From: Sympetrum striolatum
Taxonomy: Eukaryota > Arthropoda > Insecta > Odonata > Libellulidae
Length of the DNA stretch: 64,000 nt
Direction: 5' to 3'
Assembly: GCA_947579665.1 (NCBI GenBank)
Contig: OX388343.1
Location: forward strand, 89,756,254-89,820,253
Shown: in pieces, positions 1-11,059 of the stretch
Position numbering within the stretch: position 1 is the first letter of the stretch
How the letters are laid out: each line of letters starts with the position of its first letter
Notes under the pieces: generated by a model
The model's database searches: none
Seen by the model: only the letters and a program-made list of their open reading frames with translations
What the model was told of the DNA's origin: nothing
Program-made: the position numbers and the translations under genes

Positions 1-676
1 TCTACTAGTAGTACGTACTACACCTGAGAGAAAGGGTTATTCCATTCCCGCTTATTATCGTTGCTCTCCTTCATTTTAGGGCGTCACACGAATGTTAAAA
101 GGTTTTCGTTAAAGGTGCTCCAAGTAAATCCTATCTTTATCAAAGAACGAGTCACGATTGGTAACCATCCGATTTTAAAAGTGCTTTTACCTCATTATTC
201 AAATGGAACTCTTTCGGGCTCTCCGACGTTTCTGTTCTTTCCGAGAGGTAGAAGGCCGTAATTCTTCTCCTTCGAATGTATTGTAGGAAGCCTATTTACG
301 TAACAATCACTTCCGGTACTGACCTCGGAAGAGAGTTCTGGATCTCCGTCCGTTTTTCAGCCTTGAAAAGTTTTGTTGCTCTGCTTCCTAGAGAAAAAGA
401 GTTCGGTTTGCCTCAATTCAATTAACGCCGTTATAGATTATGTGTTACTAACGAATGAATTGAATTTTACATGCTATAAACGGGAGGTGAATAATGAACG
501 TCTAGTTGTACTTTTTCCGGCTTTCCCATCTGATCTTAATACAGCTAGCAGGAAGGGTTTATCTTCAACTTTTTGTTGGTTTCGTTTGGGATTATCGGAT
601 TCCTATGATAGTAGAACGAATCTAAGAAAAATTAATATGCTGAAGCGTGACTTCGTGGAATGGAATAGACATTTCA

Positions 677-798
677 AAAGATTTGTACTTTTACCACAAA
701 TTTATTTTTACAAATAACTTTAAAAAGTACAAATCTTTCTTAGATTCTTTCCATTATGGATTACCACAACACCTCGCCTGCTTCAGTGAAGTTTATCC
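677..798 (+). repeat. Palindrome remnant plus dispersed repeat segment, copy 1
   Basis: AAAGATTTGTACTTTT (677-692) and AAAAGTACAAATCTTT (723-738) are exact complements around an AT-rich loop, the same arm style as the hammerhead repeats but with no core left. A GCGTGACTTCGTGGAA segment (644-659), shared with the 59-kb dimer, precedes it. CTTTCCATTATGGATTACCAC and about 30 more bases (747-798) recur at 34568-34619. Confidence 0.55.
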
Positions 799-3700
799 TT
801 TGATAGTAATTTACGAAGATCAAATCGATAAATGTGACGCCTCCTAAATTAGCAGAGAGTCTGATAAATTTGTTTATCAAGTTACTGAAATTTATCTTGC
901 ATAAAGAATACATTAATTACCAGAGTTATGAAGTAAATAATTATTGGTGACCAAATGTTCGTTAGTTTGATTTTATTTAGTCCTGAGGTAAAATTAAATA
1001 CAGAGGAGGAGACTAATTTATTAACCGCCTGGAGCACATGCTAAAAAATAGTTTTAGTTGTATAAGTCATCACTGATATCAAAGCTTATGTTAGAAAGCA
1101 ACTATCTTAGTATTTGACTGCAAAATGTTCTCAACGTTCATCAGTTTCATGATCGGAATAAAAAAATCCATTTATCCATCAAAAGCATTGAAGAAATCAA
1201 GAATAATCACACTTCATGATTCTTTCAGTGCATATTCACTAAGCAATTTCGTCCTTGAATAATCAAACGCACCAACCTTGAATACATGCTTTATAAGATA
1301 TCAAATTCAGATAATCCTTTTCAAGTCTCAATCTATATCGCTAAAATTCTTTTTTATACTCTAACACTGCCACATCAGTTTTTTGCAGTACATGCAAACG
1401 TACGCCATCATACGCTTTTTAAAAAGGAATGTAATTTAATCCAATCGAAATTCAATTAATTTACATTATGTTTTACTGAAGAGGAGCATTTAACGTGATT
1501 ATTGCGGGAATTTAGCTTTCTCGAAGGAAATAAAAAAAGGTAACTTCCTCAATCAATAAATATCTATCATCCTCATGTAAGTTAGAATTATTTCGCTTAA
1601 AGGAGCAATGAGGGTACCAGCTTTAGTATCTGATCAATCGTAAGAGTTAATTCTACCACAGAGGGATTTATCTTCTCTTCTCTCCGAAGTTTAGAGTTTT
1701 AAACGTGAATTTATCTCGATGTCAAGGACTCCAATGATGAGGAATTATTCCCTTGGTGCAACTTCCTATTAAACGTACCTTTGTATATAGCCTGAGGTTT
1801 TGAAAAATTGATCTAACAGTTAAGGTGATGATGAAGAGCGAAGTTGCCGCATTTAGAGTAAAAAAAATCAACTTCGATGAAATAAGGAAGTCGACTTAAA
1901 CATTTCGCTCGGGTTTCGTATCGCAAATGCGATCAAAGGAAATTCAAACGGCGGTTTGAAAGGTACGTCAACAAATGAGGTCATTGGTGTCTCAGTTACC
2001 GGCGGGCATATAAAACCGGCTCCACTAAAAATGAAATCCTTCAAAGAATTTTGAAGATAAAACTCTTTAGCGGGTCTTTATTTTGATGTTTTTCATGTGG
2101 ACCGAATTGAATCATTGATGGTCGGTTTAATTGCAATGATGACTGGGCGGTGTTGATATCCTTGGATAATGACGCATATTTTTGTGGATCAAAACTCGGG
2201 AATTGGATGTAACTCATTTCATTGGGTGATGAAAAGAGAACTCTTAAAAATAAATAAAACATCAACGGTGGCGAAAGAATCGAGCTGATCTTGTCAGTTC
2301 ATCTCTAGCGCTCACTTCAAAATTTTTATCTCAATCATAAAATTCGTCAACATTAATCTCCCGAAAAACATTCAGTCACCATGAATTAGATGAAAGGTCT
2401 CGCACTACTAAGCCTTAAATTCGATTATTTTCTTTTTACACCGACGGCTCTTAAGTTACACCGATGTAATGTCGGGAAACATATCCGAACATGTAATAGC
2501 TCAGTTCTTCTTAGGCCCGACGCAGACTTGCCTTTTTCTGACTGTTCTGGCGTTATCGCACTCTCGGTCTGAGTTACACTAGACTTTAGATTGAGCGATG
2601 CTCACACTCTTGCGTCGATGAATCTGCGATGACGTGTACGCGTTAGTATTCGGCAAACTCTGCGTTAAAGCGCTTCAGAAAAACAGAGGTGTGGGACGGC
2701 TCTAATTGTTTAGGTGATGAGAAATTCTGTCAATTATCAATTCCCTAGATTAACTATTTTCTGTCTCCAAGAAATTTTGCAATTTCGCCCTATTGGTAGT
2801 GGCAGGTAGAAGCCATTCCTGTAACATTTTTACTGTTTCGGGCGCATCCAATCCAATCTCCTATCCATATCCAATCAATATCCAATATACGCTGCCTAAT
2901 TAGCATAAGCGAGGTAAATAAATTCGTCTCTCGGAGCCATTTCATACTAATCCGTCAATTGAGTTCATTTACTTTCTCGAGATATTTAATTTTTAGAAGA
3001 ACGAATGAGCGAATTGCCTAAGAAAGGAAAGCTAATTTATTTATTGTATTATTGTACGGAAATAATATAACATACTTTTAAAAATGCTAGATACGAATTC
3101 TTCGAAAGGGGGATCGAGATTGAAAATTTTGTCACCGCATTATCAGGGAGAGTGAGCTTAAAAAATATCCTTTCTTTGAAACATAGCTTAAATTTTTATT
3201 CACGCCCATCGAAATTTCGCTCAGTATTTGGAAGAAAATTCTTATAAAAATACTTACTGTCAAATCTTAGTGCCCTCTATAAATAAGTGTTGATGGAATT
3301 ACTTTCTGTAACCCAACTGTACTTTTACGACGTCAGATATTGGCTGACTCTTTAGATGGCAGTATATTTTGCCGAAGTCGAAAATATTTTGATTATATCT
3401 GATGGAAATCTTGGCCGAGATTTAGGAAATGTATTCTATTACGCTTTATCAGAGAAATATCTCTTCAAGAATGTCACTAGACGTAAATCATGATAATTGT
3501 TACTAAAAATCCACAAAATTTTAATATGAAATGTTGCATCCGTGGTCGGGAATGGAAAGGATGAATAAAATATCAAACTTGCCGGTCATATTCTCCTCCG
3601 TCATGTTTTGTTGTGTGGAGAAAGTATCCTTCCTCCGTCTCCGTACGTGTCATTCTGTGCACCTGAAGGATGGCGTCTAACATAGCCTCTACGAAACTTC

Positions 3701-4180
3701 ATTATGCGTAACGGCTGTTCCATTCATCTCCTCGGCAACAACATGGTCATTCACCGTGTAGAGCAAATATGTCATAAGCGTCACATCGCACGGAGGAGCC
3801 TAGAAGTTTAAGGATATAATGATTTGATCTATCGCTCAAAATTCATTTTGGTGTTCATAATAGGGGAGGTATTTACTTTTGCCATTTTTATTTTCATATA
3901 ATTGTTTGATGGACACAGGTTCGCCAAATTAAATCCATTTGACGAACCTAAATAAAATGGCAAATATAAAAATCCATTCTTTAAACTAGATTAGAACTTC
4001 GGAATTGCAGAGCAAGCATGTCAATTCGAAGTGCGCTGAAATTAGTTCATCATCAATCTGCCAATGATTTTTTCCTCCACGATCCTGCCCTCACTTCACC
4101 TCCACTCGTGCCTCTATACCTGCAGCTCATTTAGCCTCTCCTTCCCCCTGTACCACCCACTCCTTCCCCTCTCTACCTGT
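739..4180. other. Intergenic stretch with no recognised gene
   Basis: AT-rich sequence. Apart from the repeat segment up to 798 and the inverted repeat at 3878-3964, I see nothing coding or structural. Open frames here are short and of random composition. Confidence 0.6.
3878..3964. repeat. Imperfect inverted repeat (MITE-like)
   Basis: The outer arms TTTGCCATTTTTATTT (3878-3893) and AAATAAAATGGCAAA (3950-3964), and the inner arms AGGTTCG (3917-3923) and CGAACCT (3943-3949), pair around CCAAAT/ATTTG. The left side carries about 23 extra bases between its arms. The family is unknown. Confidence 0.45.
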
Positions 4181-4303
4181 ATATCGATTGTTGTATTCTG
4201 AATGTCTGCGATCTGATGATGGTGTGAACGCCGAAACTGGCAATATCCGAAATAAACCTTTTGTGGAAAAGTAGACTCATTTCCTTCATTAACAACGATA
4301 TTT
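4181..4303 (+). repeat. Palindromic repeat with degenerate hammerhead-like core
   Basis: The core at 4213-4241 reads CTGATGA, T, a GGTG-TGAA-CGCC stem II, GAA, then AC-TG-G-C, where the U before the cleavage base is missing. The flanks ATATCGATTGTTGT and ACAACGATAT are partly complementary and would make helix I. Probably inactive. Confidence 0.55.
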
Positions 4304-4869
4304 TCGAGATGATCATCTTTGTTTTCGAGAAAATTTGTGAAATGCGATTTTTCTTATTTTTACTGCTATGATACAAATAGCTACAAATACTTAAAGTAAC
4401 AGATATTGAAAGTTATGTATTCAGACTAAATCAATCTGAGATTATAAATGATAATTAGAAATATTCATGGAGAAAATTTCGTAAAAATGCGAAATAGATA
4501 TTACTAAACTTGAACGATATTTAATGAAAAGAAGAAGGCAAAATGAAGTTTATATTAATATAGGACATCCTATATTTGGGATAAAGATAAATTCTATTTA
4601 AAGGGGTACCCAAACAAATGTAGGTTTCCTTAGCCAGTTTCATTTACTGAAGCATATATGTAGAATATAATTTGTAAATATTTTATCGAGGAAGATCTTC
4701 TTCCCTCGAAGGAGTCAAAATTATGATTTTTTTTAGTTCAAGGGATCTTCTTTAATAGGTAAGGAGCAACGCGTACTCGCGTATTGGAATAAAATCGTAA
4801 AATGCTGCATCGCACATTGCTGTCCTAATCAATGCTACCATCCTAAGTCTCCATCAATGTATGTATGTA

Positions 4870-4946
4870 CAGTCCTGGCCAAAATTAACGCAGCACCGGC
4901 CGTAAGGATCGCATGGGAGGTGCTGCGTTAATTTTGGCCAGGAGTG
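4870..4946. mobile_element. 77-bp Tc1/mariner-type MITE, copy 1
   Basis: It is nearly all terminal inverted repeat. It starts CAGTCCTGGCCAAAATTAAC and its complement starts CACTCCTGGCCAAAATTAAC, a 28-bp arm with one mismatch. It is flanked by TA on both sides (4868-4869, 4947-4948), as Tc1/mariner insertions are. The loop is GGCCGTAAGGATCGCATGGG. Confidence 0.85.
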
Positions 4947-5163
4947 TACCTGAATAATTGTTGAAAATAAATTCCAGCTTCCGATAGATAGGAAAACTTT
5001 TATTTCTGAAGAAAAAAGTCAGCTTGATGTAATAGAAGGGGGAATTTAAGCTGACCTGGAGTTAAAATCATTTTGATGAAGATTAGAGTTTCAACAACAA
5101 TAACTTGACGATCTACTTTATGATACAAATAGAGAGCCATATTTAGGACATTTAATGTATAAA

Positions 5164-5164
<1 letters not shown>

Positions 5165-5199
<35 letters not shown>
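5165..5199. repeat. (TA)n microsatellite
   Basis: An uninterrupted TA run of about 17 units, flanked by AAAG and GTATACTTTTTT so that the borders are also roughly palindromic. Confidence 0.9.
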
Positions 5200-5203
<4 letters not shown>

Positions 5204-5239
5204 ACTTTTTTATAGATTAATATTCCGTCATTCCGATTG

Positions 5240-6180
5240 TATCACATCCGTGCTCTCAAATATGCCTGGAAATAACTGATAGTAATATAAATCAGTATTA
5301 CGAAACGTCCGTTTCAAGGATGACTCGTGATACTTCCTTAAGGAGATGTTTAGCAATCATGGGGTCATTCCTCTAGGATGTATTTGGTAGGCTATAAAGT
5401 GCGTCGGGAAAGGAGGTCCTCGCTGACAAAGGGAATGTAGACCAATCGAACTACTTTGAAGGGGATATGTAAAAGAAGAGGACGTGGGGAAAGCGGGGGG
5501 TGAACGCCAAGTGACCGCCCGGTGAGAGAGGGAAATGAGCCCGATGGCGAGCCTATTCGACATCCACTCGAGATTTCAGAGATTTTCCCCCTTCGCATTG
5601 TTCCCAGTGTCGAAATTAAAGAAGCTTAAAGATGGTGGGCTCGGAAAGTCTGACGAGGGAGGGAAAAGTGTGTTGTGGCTGCGAGGGGATCATAAAAACG
5701 AGGTTATGCATGAGAATGGCGAGACGTAGAAGTAACCCAAATCCAGCACCCTTGATTTTTTGTCGACGGTTAAAATGTCATAAAGGTTTCATTAGGATTA
5801 TTAAAATTAATCCTACTCACGCAAGTACCATAAAATATTTCAGGATATCATTAGGAGTTCGTGCTTCATTATTAGTAATTTATTTTTTGTTGCAGTTGCT
5901 TATGCTACAAAGAGCATGTCTAAATTGCAGTAGGAAATAAAGGAAGAATGCATAAATCAACTAATATCTCCCATGGATGCCCGTTAACAGTCAAAGAAAT
6001 GCGTTATTTTTCTTTCTTTTTTGCGGTTATTACTACAAGAGAGGAAAATAGATTATCGATGAAAGCTTTTCTAGAAATGCATCCGTAAAAATCCCACAGT
6101 CAACGGCTTCGTAAATCCTGTCAGCAACGAGCACGAATCGTAATCGGAAAAAACTTAATATTTTGTTAATGCAAAGACAA
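5240..6180. other. GC-raised block of unknown nature
   Basis: From about 5360 to 5740 the GC content is higher and overlapping frames of about 65-100 codons are open on both strands. None shows a known motif or splice context. It may be an old repeat. Confidence 0.3.
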
Positions 6181-6184
6181 GTCG

Positions 6185-7377
6185 TTACTTTTGGTAGTTC
6201 TTTCCGCGAGGAATTAGAGACCTAAATTTAGAGCTAGGTAGGGATATTGATGTAGCCGATAAGTTGATAAGATAAATAAATGAGCGGTGTCCTAAAGAGA
6301 CAAAAAGGCACTTTGACTGAATTGGTCCATTGTGCCAATACCCCTGCTTCAGATTTTTCGTCGATGCTGGTTCCATCTGTGTACCACACCTTGGATCCTT
6401 GATGAATATGCGTACCATATTTCCACTCTTGTCGAGATAGAAAGTGAGTATTGAAAATTGTTGCCTTTACATTAAACGTTGCTACCAAGTCATCATATCC
6501 CATCTCATAGATGGGGCTTGTGTTGCTAAGGAGACTCTGAGACTAGGTGCCAGCTTGATTAAGTCTAGTGATGAGACAGTTGACTACCATATTCCAGAGT
6601 AGTGATGAAAGTAATCTTTCTTGTGGGCAACCTCGTGAAACCCGGACTGTTATGGAGTTACCTCTTAGGAAGGCTACGGCGTTTCTTAGCTCAAGCATGT
6701 TTCTTATCCACTCCACTAGTTGGTCATGAACACCATGACTATTTGCTGCAACACAGATTTGATCAAAGGTTGTGTTATTGAAAGCACCCTCAATATCAAG
6801 AAATGCACCCATACCATACATGCCCTGCTCTCTCAACCCTACTAATGAGGTCGTGCAAAGCAGATTCCACCGACTTGCTTTTTTGGTAAGCATGTTGATT
6901 AGGATATAGGGGATAATCAACGAGCGGACCATACCTATCCATTAGCTTTTCCAGTGCCTTGAGAAGAAAAGACATAAGACTAACACCACTGAAGAAAGGA
7001 AGGAAGGAAGGCCTTGGTATGGTCCGTTTTCCCTTGCTTGGGTATGAACACTACCTTGGTAGTCCTCGAGGCATTTGGGATATAGCAAAAAGCTATACAA
7101 GAGCGATACATCCTGATGAGTGGGAGTAGGAGCTGTTCTAAACACTCTTGCAAAAGATCAGGAAAGACTTCATCCACCCCAGCTGATTTAAATGGGCTAA
7201 AACTATTTATAACCCATTTAGTACTTTCATACGTAATATTGCTGGAAGACATTCTCCATTCTACCCGAGTTGAGTGGATGGAGTCTTCCTTACCTGCATT
7301 CTGCCATTCCCTGTGTTGGGTCTCCAGAAAAAGTCTTGGTTCCTTCCTCAGTCTCTTCCGTGTAGAGGTCTGCATGG
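6185..7377 (-). pseudogene. Decayed LINE: reverse transcriptase plus RNase H remnant
   Basis: On the minus strand, pieces in different frames give a non-LTR reverse transcriptase. At 7375-6980 is the fingers/palm start (WVINSFSPFKSAGVDEVFPD ... KVVFIPKQGK). At 6932-6543 are motif A (FLDIEGAF) and motif B (SRGCPQ). At 6503-6234 are motif C as GYDDL and, too soon afterwards, an RNase H start (VWYTDGTS). Frameshifts lie near 7000 and 6860, and the thumb region is deleted. An RNase H after the RT points to an I/LOA-like clade. A small (GGAA)n run at 6996-7012 is inside. It is inactive. Confidence 0.8.
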
Positions 7378-7712
7378 GCCGGAATTTTCATTCCAGGCCC
7401 GGCCCGGCCCGCTCGTCGTTGAGATCGAGTCCAACCCGGCCCGTGCGTAGATGCAAATTTTCTTGAGCCCGAAATTTTCATAAATCGCTATGTAATAAAT
7501 CGTTGTGATTTGTGAACAAACACACTTTTTTACTCCTTCATAAATACTGAGCATCTTTTTAGCATTGCGTTACAAATTTAAAAGGCTTTTGCTCTTATGA
7601 AAGAAACTAACGCTTTAAGGATGAGTAATTCTTTCCTTCCTAAGTTGTCCTCGGGCCCAAGCCCGGCCCGAGCCCAATAGACTGCCTGGTTACCCGGCCC
7701 GAGCCCGGCTGT
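7378..7712. mobile_element. GCCCGG-rich insertion splitting the LINE
   Basis: Two patches rich in GGCCCGGCCCG/GAGCCCGG (7405-7445 and 7653-7710) bracket an AT-rich core of about 200 bp. This looks like a DNA transposon with subterminal GCCCGG repeats inserted into the LINE. A similar short motif (CCCGGCCCGGCTCGGACCC) occurs alone at 19616-19634. Ends and target duplication were not resolved. Confidence 0.4.
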
Positions 7713-8300
7713 CCTCTAACTCAATGTAGCACCACTTGGCCCAACCTTGGTCGTGAGTTGTTGCATTTAATCAGACACTCCCAAATCAGACGCAGAGTCA
7801 CTGGATCCTGGTGCCTCTTTCTCTGTAAACTCCTAGGAGTCCAATACCTTGTTTCTAGGTGAACTGCTCCTCCCGGGAGTCCCTTGGGAAGCCTCCAGGA
7901 GTAAACTCTCCTCCAGGGAAGGTGTAGAATTTAAACAGGCCGTGTTGAGAGGGAACATTTATGACCCCTCCAAAGATAAGGTTTGAGGGCACTTTGCACA
8001 GCCCTCTGAAGGTTTCTGGGATCATTTTTTATTTTGGTCCCACGAGTAGCTACGGAGGAGGGAGTAGGCCCACACTGTGCCTCGCATGTGTAGGTAAGGC
8101 TAAAATATAACCGGATGTCGCCTGGTATCCGGAGTTTCTCTGCTAGAGACTTCTAACCCTCTGTCACACACACGTGGTCACCTAGGGGCAGGGGAAAACC
8201 CTAGTGATGGGAGCATTATATCGACCAGCCAGGTCTTGCTCCGTCTTGTTCAATGAAAACCAGGGGCACCTCGTGGAGGATGTTACTCTGCACCACGCAG
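7713..8300 (-). pseudogene. Probable 5' part (ORF1-like) of the same LINE
   Basis: This block is unusually GC-rich for the region. On the minus strand it reads as a Ser/Glu-rich low-complexity tail (LEESLLLEASQGTPGRSS, then EAPGSSDSASDLGVSD) broken by one stop, consistent with the end of a LINE ORF1. It lies directly upstream of the split reverse transcriptase in the same orientation. No endonuclease domain could be found between them, so the assignment is tentative. Confidence 0.35.
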
Positions 8301-10900
8301 GACGGTCCTGACAGGAATCAGGCAGCAGTAGCTGCCCGACAACTCGCCCTAGGATCACATATCCTTCGTCCCCATATTGATGCAGCAGCTATCGTATGTA
8401 TATTCAGTGTCATCAACTTTGCCAAAAGCAAACAATCTGCAAGCGCCTGGAGTATATGCAACTCGCAATGCATACTTCAAGTTATCTTCAGTTGCCTGCA
8501 GTGCTGACTTCCGCATTGTGTTTTTTTTTCTTGGAACTATTTAAAAGGAGTTTAAGTAAATTCCAAGAATTGATGAAAATATGCATGTTTCGGATGTTAT
8601 GAAAACGAGAAGACTAATCTAATATGTAAGTTTTTCGAAGATAAAACTGTTATTTTGGAATGTCATACAATAGTTTTAATTTCGTAACATATGTTACAGC
8701 ATTTCCTAATGTGTGAATTTGTTAATGGTTATCGCATTTAGTCTAAACTTATTATCTTAATTGAAATGACTTGAGACTAACTCTTATAATTTTCTATTAT
8801 GGTTTATCTTACATCTATGAATATATAAATTTCCAGCCACCTTTTGAATGTGTTGCTGATAGTAACTAAAGAGTAATGAGCTCTTAGGTTGGGTGATTAG
8901 AAAGTGGTTAAGGTACATTTATCGGAAACATTGGTGTTAATTTGGACCTAAATCGTTTAAGAAATACAGGGATTACTTCATAGATAGTAAACTTCAAATT
9001 CTGTCTGCGTTCGTTTTAAATTGTTATTCTGAATATCTCCGTATTAACCACATCCATCCATTATGGACAGAAATATAGCGAGAAAATTGCAATATTCGAA
9101 TTTTCGCTAACAGTGCAGCATTATTGGTACAAGGAATTAAAATTTGTAATATCGCCTACTGAGAATTCTGTACAATAACACGTAGTTATGAAATTCAGAA
9201 GGGAAGAGGTGCTTTGGTTAAAGATTAATAGCATTCTTGAAATTTTGAAAACGCGGAAGAATATGAATATTTTTTACTCAATTCAAAGCTGTTTAATATG
9301 GTTAATATAAAGGTGTGTTTCCTCTCCAAGGCTGACCGATTGTTTTTTAGGATATTACCGTCAAATGGGCTCTTTATCTCGTTCTACTAAGCATGAAACA
9401 ACTAGGTATAGCAAGCCCACTGTCCAAGGATCATAACTTGCTTTTTGCTGCTAGTGTTTTCATATCCGTGGAAAATGTTATAAGTTTTCATGTTTCTTAC
9501 AATCTATAGATACCGATTCACTCCATCCTTTGAAAGTCGTATCGGTATTTTCAGTTTCTCTGAATATAAAACTTGAAATCACGTTAATCGAATTAAGTTC
9601 ACCGTCGTCTTTATTGAGTGTTACGAACGTTTTGAGTTTTGACCGTGTCATATTCTTAATCATTGGCGAATGTTCATTATACCGATATTCTATTTCATCT
9701 TGATTAATCAATTAATAGATATTCAAATACTAAATTTATTCTTTATTGAGAGAGCCTCAAGGAAAAGTCTACTTTTAAAGTTCTTTTAAGATAAAATGAA
9801 TTAAATATATCTGCCCATAGTTGAGCTTAATCTATGCAATACCAAACACATTTCGTGATCGGAAGCGAATTCATCGAAGGATTTTTAGTTTTTTTCTTCT
9901 TCATTCAAATGCAAGACATTTTGATGATTTTACTACTCTTAATTAAAACGTTCATTATAATGTTTTTACTCACCTTTTTATAAAAGTATCATTCCTTTTT
10001 TTTTCAAGTCAGTAAACACAAAAAAGAAGTCTAATGACTACCTAAACCGCAAACCAAGAGCAAGGATGAGATATTTCAAGGAAAGGTTGTGAAGAAAGAA
10101 TGGAAACAGCAATTTCTTATTTAAAGATATTGGTTCAAGCAATAGTATTTTCATGATTAGTGAATGATCAGTATTCATTTCATTCTAGTACTTATAATAA
10201 ACATGTAATGGGCTTGGTAAATCTTTGTTTGCAGGAATTGCAATAGGGGAAAGTTTTGACGTTTACACGAAGTGTCTTATGATAAAATCAGCGTTTTCCT
10301 CTCTTTTTAGGAGAATGCCCAAGGAGGTTTACCTCTCCTTAAGAAACATTCACCCAAGGCTATAACTAGATTGCTTCTCGTGCGCATGAATCTCTTATAG
10401 AAATTTAGTTCCACAATTAGACTACTAAGAGAATTGGTGTCTGATCTATAATCTTATGTAATCAAACGAAACAAAAATCGACGTCGCGAATCGATCTAAA
10501 TTCGGGAAAGACGCTGTGTGTGTTTATTGAACTTATAACTCTTATTCATTGGAACCTTTCCCCACCTGCAGATGACTTAAAGATTTTTTAAGAATAATTC
10601 GTTCGTAGAGTCAAAGTTTATGAAAATTGGTTCAAAAACTATCAAATTTTCCAATAAATTCTTTCTTATCGAAACATATGAAGCTGGCACAAAAAATTCG
10701 AGGGCTCTCTCCAGATACTGGAAATTTTTCTAATCTATAATTATATTTAGAAATTTCTTAATTAATAAATTGGAAGCCCTTTTGCTAGTTTAAATCTGAT
10801 ATATCGAAGCTCGAGTTTGTAGAATGAGCCATACTAAAGAAGTAATTAGTAGTAGTAAGTAATATCCACGGAATATACAGACTTAAAGAAAGGCGACTAG
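8300..10900. other. Intergenic stretch with no recognised gene
   Basis: AT-rich and without clear coding, tRNA or inverted-repeat signals. Confidence 0.55.
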
Positions 10901-10975
10901 TTTGGTCTACAAATAGATGAATAGCCTGAAGATGCCTATCCGTAGATGACACTGGTCGCCATTGTATAGACCATA
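10901..10975 (+). repeat. Palindromic repeat with degenerate hammerhead-like core
   Basis: The core at 10926-10957 is 32 nt, the same length as the intact cores. It has CTGAAGA-T, an imperfect 6-bp stem II, GAC in place of GAA, then AC-TG-GT-C. The flanking arms are GGTCTACAAAT (10904-10914) and ATTGTATAGACC (10961-10972). The A14-to-C change should abolish cleavage. Confidence 0.6.
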
Positions 10976-11059
10976 CCGATTCTTTTGGTTATAGCAGCTA
11001 TTCCTACCGGATAGAAGAACATCGTGGGTTCGATTTCCGTCCCCGTTAGACCTTTTTCA

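Noticed and set aside
5357..5940. Overlapping frames up to 102 codons
   Set aside because: Open on both strands with no motif; not supported as a gene.
11020..11050. B-box-like GGTTCGATTTCC next to the 10.9-kb hammerhead repeat
   Set aside because: No A-box or tRNA fold at the right distance; not enough for a SINE call.
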